The notes beneath the pieces are model-generated. The model worked only from the letters and a program-made list of their open reading frames with translations, was not told the origin of the DNA and ran no database searches. DNA of 64,000 bases. Origin: UBA6627 sp965248675 (GTDB taxonomy: Bacteria > Chloroflexota > Dehalococcoidia > UBA2979). Positions 41,871 through 49,846 of the stretch are shown here, in pieces. Each line of letters begins with the position of its first letter. The stretch's first letter is position 1. The translations under genes and the position numbers were made by a program. The DNA lies in assembly GCA_965248675.1 (NCBI GenBank), contig CBDFJZ010000007.1, forward strand, positions 496,001-560,000, given 5' to 3'.

Positions 41871-43142
41871 TCAGCGGCTGTCGGCGACCGGGGTTGAAAA
41901 CGTGGCGGTCAAGCCGCTCGCTTCGAGGTCACGCATCTCCAGGTCGGAGAGGCCGAGCAGCTCACCGAGCACGTAGGTGTTGTGCTCTCCCAAAAGCGGG
42001 GCGGCACGTTCCACGGACATGGGCGTTCGCGAGAACTTCCACGGACCGTTCATATACGGGTGAATGACCCCGTCCGGATGCTCGATCGATGTGATGAAGT
42101 CGCGTTCCGCGAGCTGCGGTTGAGTGAGCGCCTCCTCGTTGCTCAACACGGCGCCCGCTCGCACGCCGGCTTGTTGGAGCAGGTCCATCGCATCGACCTT
42201 GGTCCGCTGGCGCGTCCAATCATCGATGATCACGTCGAGCGCGTCGTGGTTCCGCCGTCGGAGCGGGCCTGTCGCGAACCGCTCGTCCGTTTCGAGGTCG
42301 GGCTGCTCGATGGCCGCGCACAGTGCCGACCACTCGTCACCGCTCGTCACGGTGATCACGACCCACGCGTCGTCGCCTGTGCAGCGATAGCATCCCTGTG
42401 GCGCGTAGACGGGGTGCCGGTTGCCGATACGACCGGCAGAGCGGTCGTTGAAGGCATGCTCGAGGAGCCAATCGCCGACCAGTGCGAGCGTCGACTCCCA
42501 GTGCGCCAGCTCGATGAACTGCCCCTCGCCGGTACGCGCGCGGCGGACGAGCGCCGCCATTACGGCCGCTGCGCCGTGGAGGCCGTTGAGGGGGTCGGGC
42601 GTGATCGTGCCGGTGCGTAAGGGGGGACCACCCGCGTAGCCTGTGCGTGCGGAGATTCCACTCTGGTGCTCGAGCCCCCAGCCGAACCCGACGTGATCGC
42701 GGTAGGGGCCGGTACTGCCGAATGCCGGCATCGACAGAACGATCAGCTCCGGCCGCAGCCCTCGGAGGACGTCGTATCCGAGCTCCAGCCGCTCCATCAC
42801 GCCCGCGCTGAAATTCTCGATCAGCACATCGCTCATGCCGACCAGGCGCTTGAAGAGCGCCTTGCCCGTATCCGCGGTGAGGTCGAGCGCCAGCCCGAGC
42901 TTGTCGCGATGTAGCTGGTCGAAGCCGAGACCTGCGTACCGGTTGTGCTCGCGCTGTTGGCGCTCCGGGATCGGCAGCTCGACCTGCGAGGCCGCGAACA
43001 TCGCGCCCCGGTCCGGGCGCTTGAGTGACTCGAGCTTGATCACCTCTGCGCCGGCGTCCGCCAGCCACCGGGCCGTCTTCGGTCCGGCGCGAATCTGGCT
43101 GAGGTCGAGGACGCGAACACCATTCAGCATCACGCTCGGCAT
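41871..43142 (-). CDS. CaiB/BaiF class III CoA-transferase, catalytic Asp present
   Basis: This 423-residue class III CoA-transferase starts MPSVMLNGVRVLDLSQIRAG and contains DAGAEVIKLESLKRPDRGAM, LGLALDLTADTGKALFKRLV and the candidate catalytic Asp in RTGTITPDPLNGLHGAAAVM. The C-terminal part has AAPLLGEHNTYVLGELLGLS. It follows by 11 bp a second CoA-transferase gene (43154-44371) that lacks this Asp. The two together match, unit by unit, the order seen in the tandem fusion proteins at 23.9 and 27.4 kb. They are probably translated together and may form a heterodimer. The substrate is unknown. Confidence 0.9.
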   Translation of the reverse strand: MPSVMLNGVRVLDLSQIRAGPKTARWLADAGAEVIKLESLKRPDRGAMFAASQVELPIPERQQREHNRYAGLGFDQLHRDKLGLALDLTADTGKALFKRLVGMSDVLIENFSAGVMERLELGYDVLRGLRPELIVLSMPAFGSTGPYRDHVGFGWGLEHQSGISARTGYAGGPPLRTGTITPDPLNGLHGAAAVMAALVRRARTGEGQFIELAHWESTLALVGDWLLEHAFNDRSAGRIGNRHPVYAPQGCYRCTGDDAWVVITVTSGDEWSALCAAIEQPDLETDERFATGPLRRRNHDALDVIIDDWTRQRTKVDAMDLLQQAGVRAGAVLSNEEALTQPQLAERDFITSIEHPDGVIHPYMNGPWKFSRTPMSVERAAPLLGEHNTYVLGELLGLSDLEMRDLEASGLTATFSTPVADSR

Positions 43143-43153
43143 TTCACGCCCTT

Positions 43154-44371
43154 CTAGACAGCGCCGCGCTCGCGGAGTTGCTCATACGCGGCCGGCGCCA
43201 TCCCCAGCCGTTCGACGTACACCTCGCGATTGTGCTCGCCGAGCAGCGGGGCGCGCGCGGACCGCCACTCGCTCGCGGCGAACCGGAACGGCGCTCCCGG
43301 GTAGCGGGCCGAACCGGCGACCGGATGGTCGAGTTCGACGAAGAACTCGCGCTGGTCCAGGTGCCTCGATGACAGCGCGTCCTCCGGCGTCGCCACGAAT
43401 CCGCTCACGTTCCGCCTGCCTTGTGATGCTTCGTGGACCTCGAGCTTCGATCGCCGGCGTAGCCACGGCTCGACGATCGACTCGATCTCGTCCTTGCTCC
43501 CGATCCGCGCGGCGCGGTCGTTGAAGTCAGGATTCCGCAGTCGGTCGTCGCCGATCATTTCCACGAACGCGTCCCAACCACCCGGCACCTGGCCCAGCGC
43601 GATCCAGCCGTCGCGGGTCTCGTACAGTCCGCCCCGGCCTCGCAAGAAGCTCGCCTCCGTGGCGTTCCCCAGTCGCCTCCGACGGGACCCTGCGAGCGTG
43701 TGGATCGCTTCGCCGTCGAGGATGTCAGCTGATGCCTCGATCGATGAGCAGTCGACCTGCTGACCCTCGCCGGTGAGCGTCGCGTGGTAGAGCGCCATCA
43801 ACGCCCCGACGAACGCGGTTTGGCCCGCCACGTACTGCGCCAGGCTGCCGCCAATCCGCAGCGGCTCGCGCTCCGACTCGCCCGTGATCGACATGTGCCC
43901 GCTCAGCGCCTGATCGACGATCTCCTCGCCCAGGTAGTCCCGGTACGGCCCGGTGAGCCCGAAGTGGGTGACCGAGCAAACGACGAGAGCCGGGGCATCG
44001 TAGCGGTAGTGCTCATAGCTCACCCCGAGGCGAGCACGCTCTCCCGGCGAGAGGTCCTCGATCAGCAGATCGACGGTTCCCGCGAGGTCTCTGATCAGGC
44101 CCGGCGCGTCAGGAGCGGCGGCGTTCAGTGTGATGCTTCTCTTCCCGGTGTTCAGGTAGAGGAAGGGAATGCTCTTCTCCGGATGAACGTCACCGGCCAC
44201 GAACGGTCCCACCTGCCTGCTGGCGTCCCCTCCGCTCGCCGGTTCAACTTTGATCACGTCGGCGCCGAGCCCGGCGAAGAGCTTCGTGCAGTAGGGCCCC
44301 GCCACACCCTGGGTGAGGTCCATCACGCTGACGCCGTCCAACGTTCCTGGCTCCAATGCTCCTCCGTTCAT
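43154..44371 (-). CDS. CaiB/BaiF CoA-transferase homologue lacking the catalytic Asp
   Basis: This 405-residue class III CoA-transferase homologue has TLDGVSVMDLTQGVAGPYCT, LGADVIKVEPASGGDASRQV and TGKRSITLNAAAPDAPGL at the N-terminus. Where active members carry Asp it reads RIGGSLAQYVAGQTAFVGAL, with no Asp. The ending PLLGEHNREVYVERLGMAP is typical. It resembles the N-units of the two tandem fusions in both the missing residue and the YVAGQTA-like wording. It lies directly upstream of an Asp-containing partner and 27 bp downstream of an alpha/beta hydrolase gene, forming a three-gene operon. It is likely a structural partner subunit. Confidence 0.85.
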   Translation of the reverse strand: MNGGALEPGTLDGVSVMDLTQGVAGPYCTKLFAGLGADVIKVEPASGGDASRQVGPFVAGDVHPEKSIPFLYLNTGKRSITLNAAAPDAPGLIRDLAGTVDLLIEDLSPGERARLGVSYEHYRYDAPALVVCSVTHFGLTGPYRDYLGEEIVDQALSGHMSITGESEREPLRIGGSLAQYVAGQTAFVGALMALYHATLTGEGQQVDCSSIEASADILDGEAIHTLAGSRRRRLGNATEASFLRGRGGLYETRDGWIALGQVPGGWDAFVEMIGDDRLRNPDFNDRAARIGSKDEIESIVEPWLRRRSKLEVHEASQGRRNVSGFVATPEDALSSRHLDQREFFVELDHPVAGSARYPGAPFRFAASEWRSARAPLLGEHNREVYVERLGMAPAAYEQLRERGAV

Positions 44372-44398
44372 CGACGCCGGACGGCCCTCAGGCGGCCG

Positions 44399-45334
44399 TC
44401 ACTCGGTGCGATCCAGCCGCGGCGTGAGGAAGTCGTCGAGGACGCGCGCGAAGTCCTGCGGATTGTCGCCCTGTACCGAGTGCCCGGCGCGCGGGATCAC
44501 CGCTAGCTCGCAATCCTCGACCAGCGACGCCGCGGCTCGCGCGGCCTCCGGCGAGAGCATCTTGCTGATCTCGCCGTGGATCAGGAGCGTCGGCAGCCTG
44601 ATCACCATCAGATCCGCGCTCATCCAGCGCGCGCGTTCCTCGCGCTCTGCCTTCCAATGCGCTTCCGCCGGTTCCCGCGCCGCGGCTGGCCGCTGGTGCT
44701 GTTTCCACGTCCAGCCGCCCTCGACCTGTTTCAGCGAGTGCAACAGGCTGTATCGCAGGTGCTCCGGCCGGCGCTGCGGGTTGAAGCGGATCGTACGCTG
44801 CAAGAAGTCGTCGAAGTCGCGCATCGTCTCAGTCTCATTGCGAAACTGCTCCATCTCGAGGCGGCCCTCAAGCATGACGGCCGGGCCGACGTCGACGATG
44901 ACGAGGGCCGCCAGCTGTCGCGCGTGGCGCGCGGCATAGCGGATCGCGTTGAGGGCGCCCATCGACATCCCGCAGAGCACGAGCTGGTCGTACCCCAGGT
45001 GATCGATGAACGCCTTCGTGTCTTGCAGCATCAGGTCGTCGTTGTCCGGGCTGATCGCGCCCTCGGGCGTTGATCCCGTCTCGCCGTGCCCACGCTGATC
45101 GGGCGCGACGACGTGGTAGCGATCGCGGAGCAGCAGCGCGGCCATATCCCAGGTGTGAGCCGCCAGGCTGCCGCCGTGCAGCAGCACCATGTGTGGGAGG
45201 TGGGCGTTCCCCCAGTCGAGGTAATGGAAACGAATGCCGTTGAGATCGACCCAGCGATCCTCGGGTTGGACGATCCGAGGAGGTGTGAGACCAATCGCCT
45301 GCGCGCACGCGCTCATCTCCGCTCGATAGTCCAC
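44399..45334 (-). CDS. Alpha/beta-fold hydrolase
   Basis: This 311-residue alpha/beta hydrolase has the oxyanion segment MVLLHGGSLAAHTWD, VVAPDQRGHGETG and the nucleophile elbow LVLCGMSMGALNA with the catalytic Ser. A late IPRAGHSVQGDNPQDF carries the catalytic His. The acid residue probably lies near PTLLIHGEISKM. The GTG at 45334 has GGAG about eight bases upstream; the longer upstream frame overlaps an MFS gene and is Arg-rich. It is transcribed toward the pair of CoA-transferase genes, the first of which starts 27 bp after its stop. It could hydrolyse a ring-cleavage product or ester before CoA transfer. The substrate is unknown. Confidence 0.85.
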   Translation of the reverse strand: MDYRAEMSACAQAIGLTPPRIVQPEDRWVDLNGIRFHYLDWGNAHLPHMVLLHGGSLAAHTWDMAALLLRDRYHVVAPDQRGHGETGSTPEGAISPDNDDLMLQDTKAFIDHLGYDQLVLCGMSMGALNAIRYAARHARQLAALVIVDVGPAVMLEGRLEMEQFRNETETMRDFDDFLQRTIRFNPQRRPEHLRYSLLHSLKQVEGGWTWKQHQRPAAAREPAEAHWKAEREERARWMSADLMVIRLPTLLIHGEISKMLSPEAARAAASLVEDCELAVIPRAGHSVQGDNPQDFARVLDDFLTPRLDRTE

Positions 45335-45660
45335 GTCTGTCTCTCCGTGGGGCACAGAACTCACTCCCCGACTCCGCCGGCCAGGAGTCAGCGGAACATA
45401 TCCGCGCCAGCGCTGTTGCGCGGCGACACGGAGGACTCGACGCCCGGACACTATGGCATGGTCGTGTGAGATCCGATTGAGCTGGCTCTCCACCCGCGTC
45501 GCGGGCTCCGGACCAACAACGGCGGGACCCGCGTTCCCCCGGACTACTAACACTCGTCGTACTCGCCCCTCGCCACCGGCAGTCTCGTCGGTCCTCGCGA
45601 CGCTCGTCGCGGGGTTGGGTGTGGCGGCGATCAACCTGTGCGTGCGGCGACCCCGTGGCG
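45335..45660. other. Intergenic stretch between MFS carrier and hydrolase genes
   Basis: About 325 bp on the minus-strand run, expected to hold the promoter for the hydrolase/CoA-transferase operon. No recognisable gene, terminator or promoter was identified. Confidence 0.35.
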
Positions 45661-47019
45661 CTAGCGGTCTTCGCGCGAGCCGCGTCCAACGACGAGCTGC
45701 GGCGCCTCGTCGCGCCGCGGGGCCGACTGGACAGCGGCCGCTGGAGCGATCACCGGCCGGAGTTCGGGCTCCGGAAGAGTCGGCTCGGTCGTGAACACAA
45801 AGAACAGCGAGCCGATCGCGGCAAGGACGGCGAGCACGGTAAAGCCGATCTCGTACGAGCCGGTGCTGTCGTAGGAGATGCCGGCGATCACCGGGCCCGC
45901 GATCATGCCGCCCATCATGACGAGCGAGGAAAAGCCCATGATCGTGCCGAAGGACTGCCGCCCGAAGTAGTCGGCGCGTATCGCCTGGATGAGCGGACCG
46001 CGCGTACCCATCGCCAGGCCGTTGATCACGACGAACGCGAGGATCATCCACACGCTCGTGGCGTAGGCCAGCAGTAGCAGCGCGACGGCGTGCCCGAGCA
46101 GCGCGATGACGATCGTCACACGCTTGTTGATACGGTCGCCGAGGAGGCCGCCGATGAACGTCTGGCCAACCAGCATCGAGATCGTCATCACCGTGATCAT
46201 CCTGGCGGCGGAGCCGAGCGAGTAGCCCAGTTCCTCGACGTGCGCGACGAAGTGCACCATCACCGCGCCGATCACGAGCAGTGAGGCGCCGTGGCCGAGG
46301 CCGATAAACCAGAACGCGCGGGTGCGCAGCGCCTGTCGAGCCGTGAAGCCGATCTCGGGCGGCGCCTCATCCGCCGCGGGGGCGACGCCGTCGGGCCGCA
46401 TCCCGTAGTCCTCCGGGTGGTGCCGGACGAGCATCGCCAGCGGGAGGCCGAAGGCGAGCACGAAGAGCCCGGACGCGGTAGCCATCCCGCGCCACCCGAG
46501 GGTCTCGAGCAGCGCAACGACGACGGGCTGGATGAGGCCGCCCGCCGCGAAGCCCATCGAGATGAGCGCGAGCGCGAGCGCGCGCCGCTTGTTGAACCAG
46601 TGGACCACGGCGACCGTCACCGGCAGGAAGGAGCCCAGCGAGGTGCCGAGGGCAATCAACAGGAAGGCGGCGTAGAACGTCCCGATCGAGTTGACCCGGC
46701 TGAACGCGAAGAAGCCGGCGGCGAAGATCACGAGCCCGGTGATCATCACCTTGCGCGGGCCGAAGCGGTCGATCGCCCAGCCCTCGACGGGGCCGAGCAG
46801 GCCGCTTTCGACGCGCTGTAGCGCAAAAGCGACAGCGAACGCAGTGCGGTTCCACCCGAAGTCGTCCTCGAGTAGGACGACGTGGGCGCCGAAGGCGTGA
46901 GAGACGAGTCCGCCGCTGATGGTGTTCACGAGGAACCCCGACGCGACGATCCACCACCCGTAGAAGATGCGCGAGCTCTTCTCGGCCGCGTTCGCGGGTG
47001 CGGCGCGCAGGTCCGTCAC
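45661..47019 (-). CDS. MFS transporter
   Basis: This carrier of about 450 residues has 12 predicted hydrophobic segments. The first begins at FYGWWIVASGFLVNTISGG, and the second half is reached after the hydrophilic loop GVAPAADEAPPEIGFTA. The loop EGWAIDRFGPRKVMI between segments 2 and 3 is the MFS signature, and HWFNKRRALALALISMGFA is typical of the MCT/OFA-like carriers. The start is uncertain: the frame is open to 47127, and GTG 47019 was preferred because the residues before it are Arg-rich. The C-terminal tail after FVFTTEP is charged and cytoplasmic. It is the last intact gene before the mobile-element region. Confidence 0.82.
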   Translation of the reverse strand: MTDLRAAPANAAEKSSRIFYGWWIVASGFLVNTISGGLVSHAFGAHVVLLEDDFGWNRTAFAVAFALQRVESGLLGPVEGWAIDRFGPRKVMITGLVIFAAGFFAFSRVNSIGTFYAAFLLIALGTSLGSFLPVTVAVVHWFNKRRALALALISMGFAAGGLIQPVVVALLETLGWRGMATASGLFVLAFGLPLAMLVRHHPEDYGMRPDGVAPAADEAPPEIGFTARQALRTRAFWFIGLGHGASLLVIGAVMVHFVAHVEELGYSLGSAARMITVMTISMLVGQTFIGGLLGDRINKRVTIVIALLGHAVALLLLAYATSVWMILAFVVINGLAMGTRGPLIQAIRADYFGRQSFGTIMGFSSLVMMGGMIAGPVIAGISYDSTGSYEIGFTVLAVLAAIGSLFFVFTTEPTLPEPELRPVIAPAAAVQSAPRRDEAPQLVVGRGSREDR

Positions 47020-47312
47020 CGGGCCCGGGGTGTGGCCGAATCGCGCCCGCGGTGATGCGACGCTGGACGGACGTCCCTGACGTCGCGGTCGCGAGCGATG
47101 GCGATACCTTCGCTCGGCCCCGGCCACGTCTCTGTTGGTTCGTTCCGCTGAGATTTCTGCGCCGCGTCGACGAAGGCCAGCGCGTCGTTCTCCCTGTCGA
47201 AGGCGAGCGGTCCGCCTTCAGGGTGATAGATCGGACGCCAGTCACCGTCGTCGATGGCTGTTGCGGTCTGGCTGACGAGGACGTGGAGCTGCGGTACGGG
47301 GTCGGTGGGCAT
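47016..47312 (-). CDS. Small hypothetical protein
   Basis: A 98-codon frame starting at ATG 47312. The first 60 residues (LHVLVSQTATAIDDGDWRPI, GGPLAFDRENDALAFVDAAQ) have the composition of a folded protein, but the C-terminal 35 residues are Arg-rich and overlap the start of the MFS gene. No family is recognised. It could be a real short gene whose true stop has been lost, or chance. Confidence 0.35.
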   Translation of the reverse strand: MPTDPVPQLHVLVSQTATAIDDGDWRPIYHPEGGPLAFDRENDALAFVDAAQKSQRNEPTETWPGPSEGIAIARDRDVRDVRPASHHRGRDSATPRAR

Positions 47313-47359
47313 AGCGAACGTGATGATCTGACGCGCCTCACCTTGTATATGCCGCGGTC

Positions 47360-47405
47360 TGGAGCGGGAGAAGGGATTTGAACCCTCGACCCTCTGCTTG
47401 GGAAG
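47360..47405 (-). other. Attachment site: 3-prime half of tRNA-Gly(CCC)
   Basis: Read on the minus strand, this stretch is the 3-prime half of a tRNA-Gly with anticodon CCC. It contains the anticodon loop TTCCCAA, the 3-prime anticodon strand GCAGA, a T arm GAGGG/TTCAAAT/CCCTT, the acceptor strand CTCCCGC, and the terminal CCA at 47360-47362. The sequence 5-prime of the anticodon loop does not pair with these parts, so the D arm and 5-prime acceptor strand are missing. Loss of similarity at the anticodon loop next to a tyrosine recombinase gene is the classic signature of an attachment site left by integration into a tRNA gene. Confidence 0.75.
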
Positions 47406-47518
47406 ACCCGGGTCACGGGCCGCGTGTCGCTGATGACGGGGTCAAAAACTGCAGGGAAACTGCAGGGAAATGGCAGGGGAAACGCGGGCTGTGGGCGATT
47501 ACGCAGCGGTGGGTCGCC

Positions 47519-48455
47519 TTACAGCATCTGGTCTGCGGGGGAGCACTGCGCATGTCGGTGCGCCGCCTGCGCGCTGCGATAGGTGGAGCTGTAGCGGCGC
47601 ACCATGTCAGGCGAGGCATGACCGAGCAGGTACTGCACGTCGAGCTCGCGGGCGTCGTGTTCGATCGCCCAGGTTGCGAAAGTGTGCCGAAAGCGATGCG
47701 CATGGACCTTGTGGACGCCGGCCCGCCGGCCCGCCGGCCCAGTCGGCGCAGCATCTGCTTGATGCCGTTCGGTCTGAGTCCGGTCGCTGATGCCGTCAAC
47801 CGGCCGCTGCCGCCGCTCGCTGCGACGAAGAGGGGCCCGGGTAGGCGGCCCCGCTCCTCGAAGTAGAGTTCCACGGCCGCCGCGCAACGCTCGGCGAAGG
47901 CCACCACTCGCTGCTTGTTGGCCTTGCCGTGCCGCACGCGAATGCGCTGCGTTGTGGTGTCGAAGTCTCCCAGACGTAGTTGCGCCAGCTCCGAGCACCT
48001 GATGCCGGTGTCGAGCAGCACCAGGATGATCGCGCGGTCACGACGACCGACCGGCGTGGGCGGACAGGCAGCGAGCAGCACGCCGATCTCGGCCCGGGTA
48101 AAGGGCGCCACGATACGCTGCGGCAATCGGACGTTGCGGAGCCGCGGAACGGGCTGGTAGTGAGGCGGTCGGTCTCGATCAACCAGTTGAAGAAGCAACG
48201 TACCTCGCGAAAGTAGCGATGGCGGGTCTCGAGGCTGAGGTGCGCGAAGCTGGCGAGGAAGTGGTAGATGAGCCGGGGCGTCAGCTCGTGCACGTCGCGC
48301 GGACCGTTGACGAGGTGCACGAAGCGGCAGAACCGCTGGAGCGACTCGCGGTAGGAGCGCTGCGTCTCGGGCGACTTACCCTCGGCCTCGCAGCGCAGCA
48401 AATAGAGTCCGATCAACGCGTCGAGCTCGCGCTCCTGTGGATCCATGCTCAGCAT
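47519..48455 (-). pseudogene. Tyrosine recombinase/integrase A, two frameshifts
   Basis: Three reading frames together encode a XerC/D-like integrase of about 310 residues. The core-binding N-domain (ALIGLYLLRCEAEGKSPETQ, YHFLASFAHLSLETRHRYF) is in the first frame. After a frame change near 48120 the catalytic domain continues with DTGIRCSELAQLRL, which carries the first Arg. After another change near 47720 it ends with HAHRFRHTFATWA (HxxR), QYLLGHASPDMVRRY and the catalytic Tyr. The stop is at 47519, about 115 bp from the tRNA-Gly attachment site. All catalytic residues are visible, so the gene was functional until recently, or the indels are sequencing errors. Confidence 0.78.
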
Positions 48456-49194
48456 GGACGCTCTGGTCGGGCCCGCAGTCAAGTCGATCTCGCTGGCGAC
48501 GAGCCGAGTCGCCATCGCCCCATGAGTCGAGGCCGGCACGCTCTCGATCGCGGTAGCTGGCGGTGTAGCGGCGCACCATCTCGGGGCCGGCGTGGCCGAG
48601 CAAGTGCTGGACGTCGAGTTCGCGGGCGTCCTGCTGGATGGCCCAGGTCGCGAAGGTATGGCGAAAGCGGTGGGCGTGGCAGCGGGGCACGTGGGCGGCG
48701 CGTCCGCGGCGGCGGAGCAGCTGCTTGAGGCCGTTGGGCTGGAGCCGCACGCCGGGCCGCAGCCGGCCGGGCCCGGTGACGGCCCACACGAGCGGGCCCG
48801 GCGTCCGCCCGCGGACCGCGAGGTAGGCCTCGAGCGCGGCCCGGCAGCGGCGGGCGAAGGGGACGACGCGTTGCTTGTTGCCCTTGCCGTGGCGAATCAG
48901 CAGGCCGCCGCCGGGGAGGTCGCAGTCGGCCAGGTCGAGCGCGCTCAGCTCGGCGCAGCGGATGCCGGTGTCGAGGAAGAGCAGCACCACGGCGGCATCG
49001 CGCCGCCCGACGGCGGTGGCGGGATCGCACGCCGCCACCAGGCGCGCGAGCTCGGCGGGGCGGAAGGGCGGGACGAGCTCGGACGGGAGGCGGACGTTGC
49101 GCAGGCCGCGGAACGGCGTGTGGTCGAGGAAGCCGGCGGCCACGCACCAGTTGAAGAAGCAGCGCACCTCGCGGAAGTAGCGATGGCGGGTGGC
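48376..49194 (-). pseudogene. Tyrosine recombinase/integrase B, N-terminally truncated
   Basis: A second tyrosine recombinase lies directly upstream of integrase A. Its catalytic domain is intact: FLDTGIRCAELSALDL (Arg), CHAHRFRHTFATWAIQQDA (HxxR), HLLGHAGPEMVRRYTASY (Tyr). The core-binding domain is missing, because the sequence begins abruptly at TRHRYFREVRCFFNW, where integrase A is already 90 residues long. The upstream DNA instead encodes the first 28 residues of an unrelated nuclease. Its 3-prime end overlaps the start region of integrase A by about 80 bp. It is likely inactive but could supply catalytic domains if another start is used. Confidence 0.72.
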
Positions 49195-49195
49195 G

Positions 49196-49279
49196 GGCCA
49201 AGTTCGCGAGATGCCGACATTCGAGGAAGCCAACGAGGTCGGTGGCCGAGTACACGAGGCGACCCTCGATCAGCTGCAT
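49196..49279 (-). pseudogene. N-terminal stub of a RecB-like nuclease (TM0106-type)
   Basis: From ATG 49279 the minus strand encodes MQLIEGRLVYSATDLVGFLE followed by CRHLANLA. This matches the N-terminal signature of TM0106-type RecB-like nucleases, which start with a SATDLVxFLxCRHL motif. After 28 codons it runs out of frame into integrase B. The rest of the nuclease is gone, so a deletion or insertion joined the two genes. Confidence 0.45.
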
Positions 49280-49809
49280 CGGGGCATCCGACTCTCATCC
49301 CTGCGTTGGGTGCTGCTCGCCATTCAGCATTCGCCCCGCCTAAACGTCTGTGACGCTGCCCTCCCCCGACAACGACCCCTGGCGATCGCGCGCCTCGCCA
49401 ATGTGACGCCACAGCGTCTCTCGCAGCGTCTCGCCGAGTTCGTTCTCGCGGCCGGGCACCGCACCAATCGCGGCAATGTCACTTCCATAGTGCTGGGTCG
49501 TCCCCGGGGCTCACAGACAAGCGCGGCCGTCAGGCGCCGCGGCCCAAAGGGAAAGGCAACACCAGTGGTGGCGAAGTCAGTGAGGCTTGACGAGACGGCC
49601 TCGCGGGACCTCGGGATTATCCACGAGGAGGCGGAGCGGCGCCTCGGGTTCCACCGCAGGCGGCGGCGTTCGGCTTCGCCGAGCTGTGTCGTCTCTGGGA
49701 TCGCGCGATGGCCGCGACGGCCGCAACGGGTGCCAATTTCGACGATCCCCGGTCCGGCAACAGCGAGCACCCGTTCGACGCCTGACGAGGTGCTGCCTGC
49801 TGCAATGTG
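49280..49809. other. Intergenic stretch with no confident gene
   Basis: About 530 bp between the minus-strand nuclease stub and the plus-strand terminase-like gene. A 207-codon plus-strand frame (to 49813) and shorter overlapping frames are open, but I recognise no domain and no ribosome site. It should contain the divergent promoters. Confidence 0.35.
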
Positions 49810-49825
49810 TTGACAGAAGTTGACA
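49810..49825 (+). promoter_or_regulatory. Direct repeat TTGACA x2 at 10-bp spacing, upstream of terminase-like gene
   Basis: TTGACA occurs at 49810-49815 and 49820-49825, followed by CCTAAAAAAG and the GAGAGGG ribosome site. The same arrangement occurs at 59887-59902. At about 22-37 bases before the start codon it is too close for an ordinary -35 box, so an operator-like or protein-binding role is more likely. Confidence 0.45.
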
Positions 49826-49846
49826 CCTAAAAAAGAGAGGGAATTG

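Noticed and set aside
49190..49813. 207-codon plus-strand frame in the element
   Set aside because: Composition shifts along the frame, and it is antisense to an integrase and a nuclease stub at its left end. No domain is visible.
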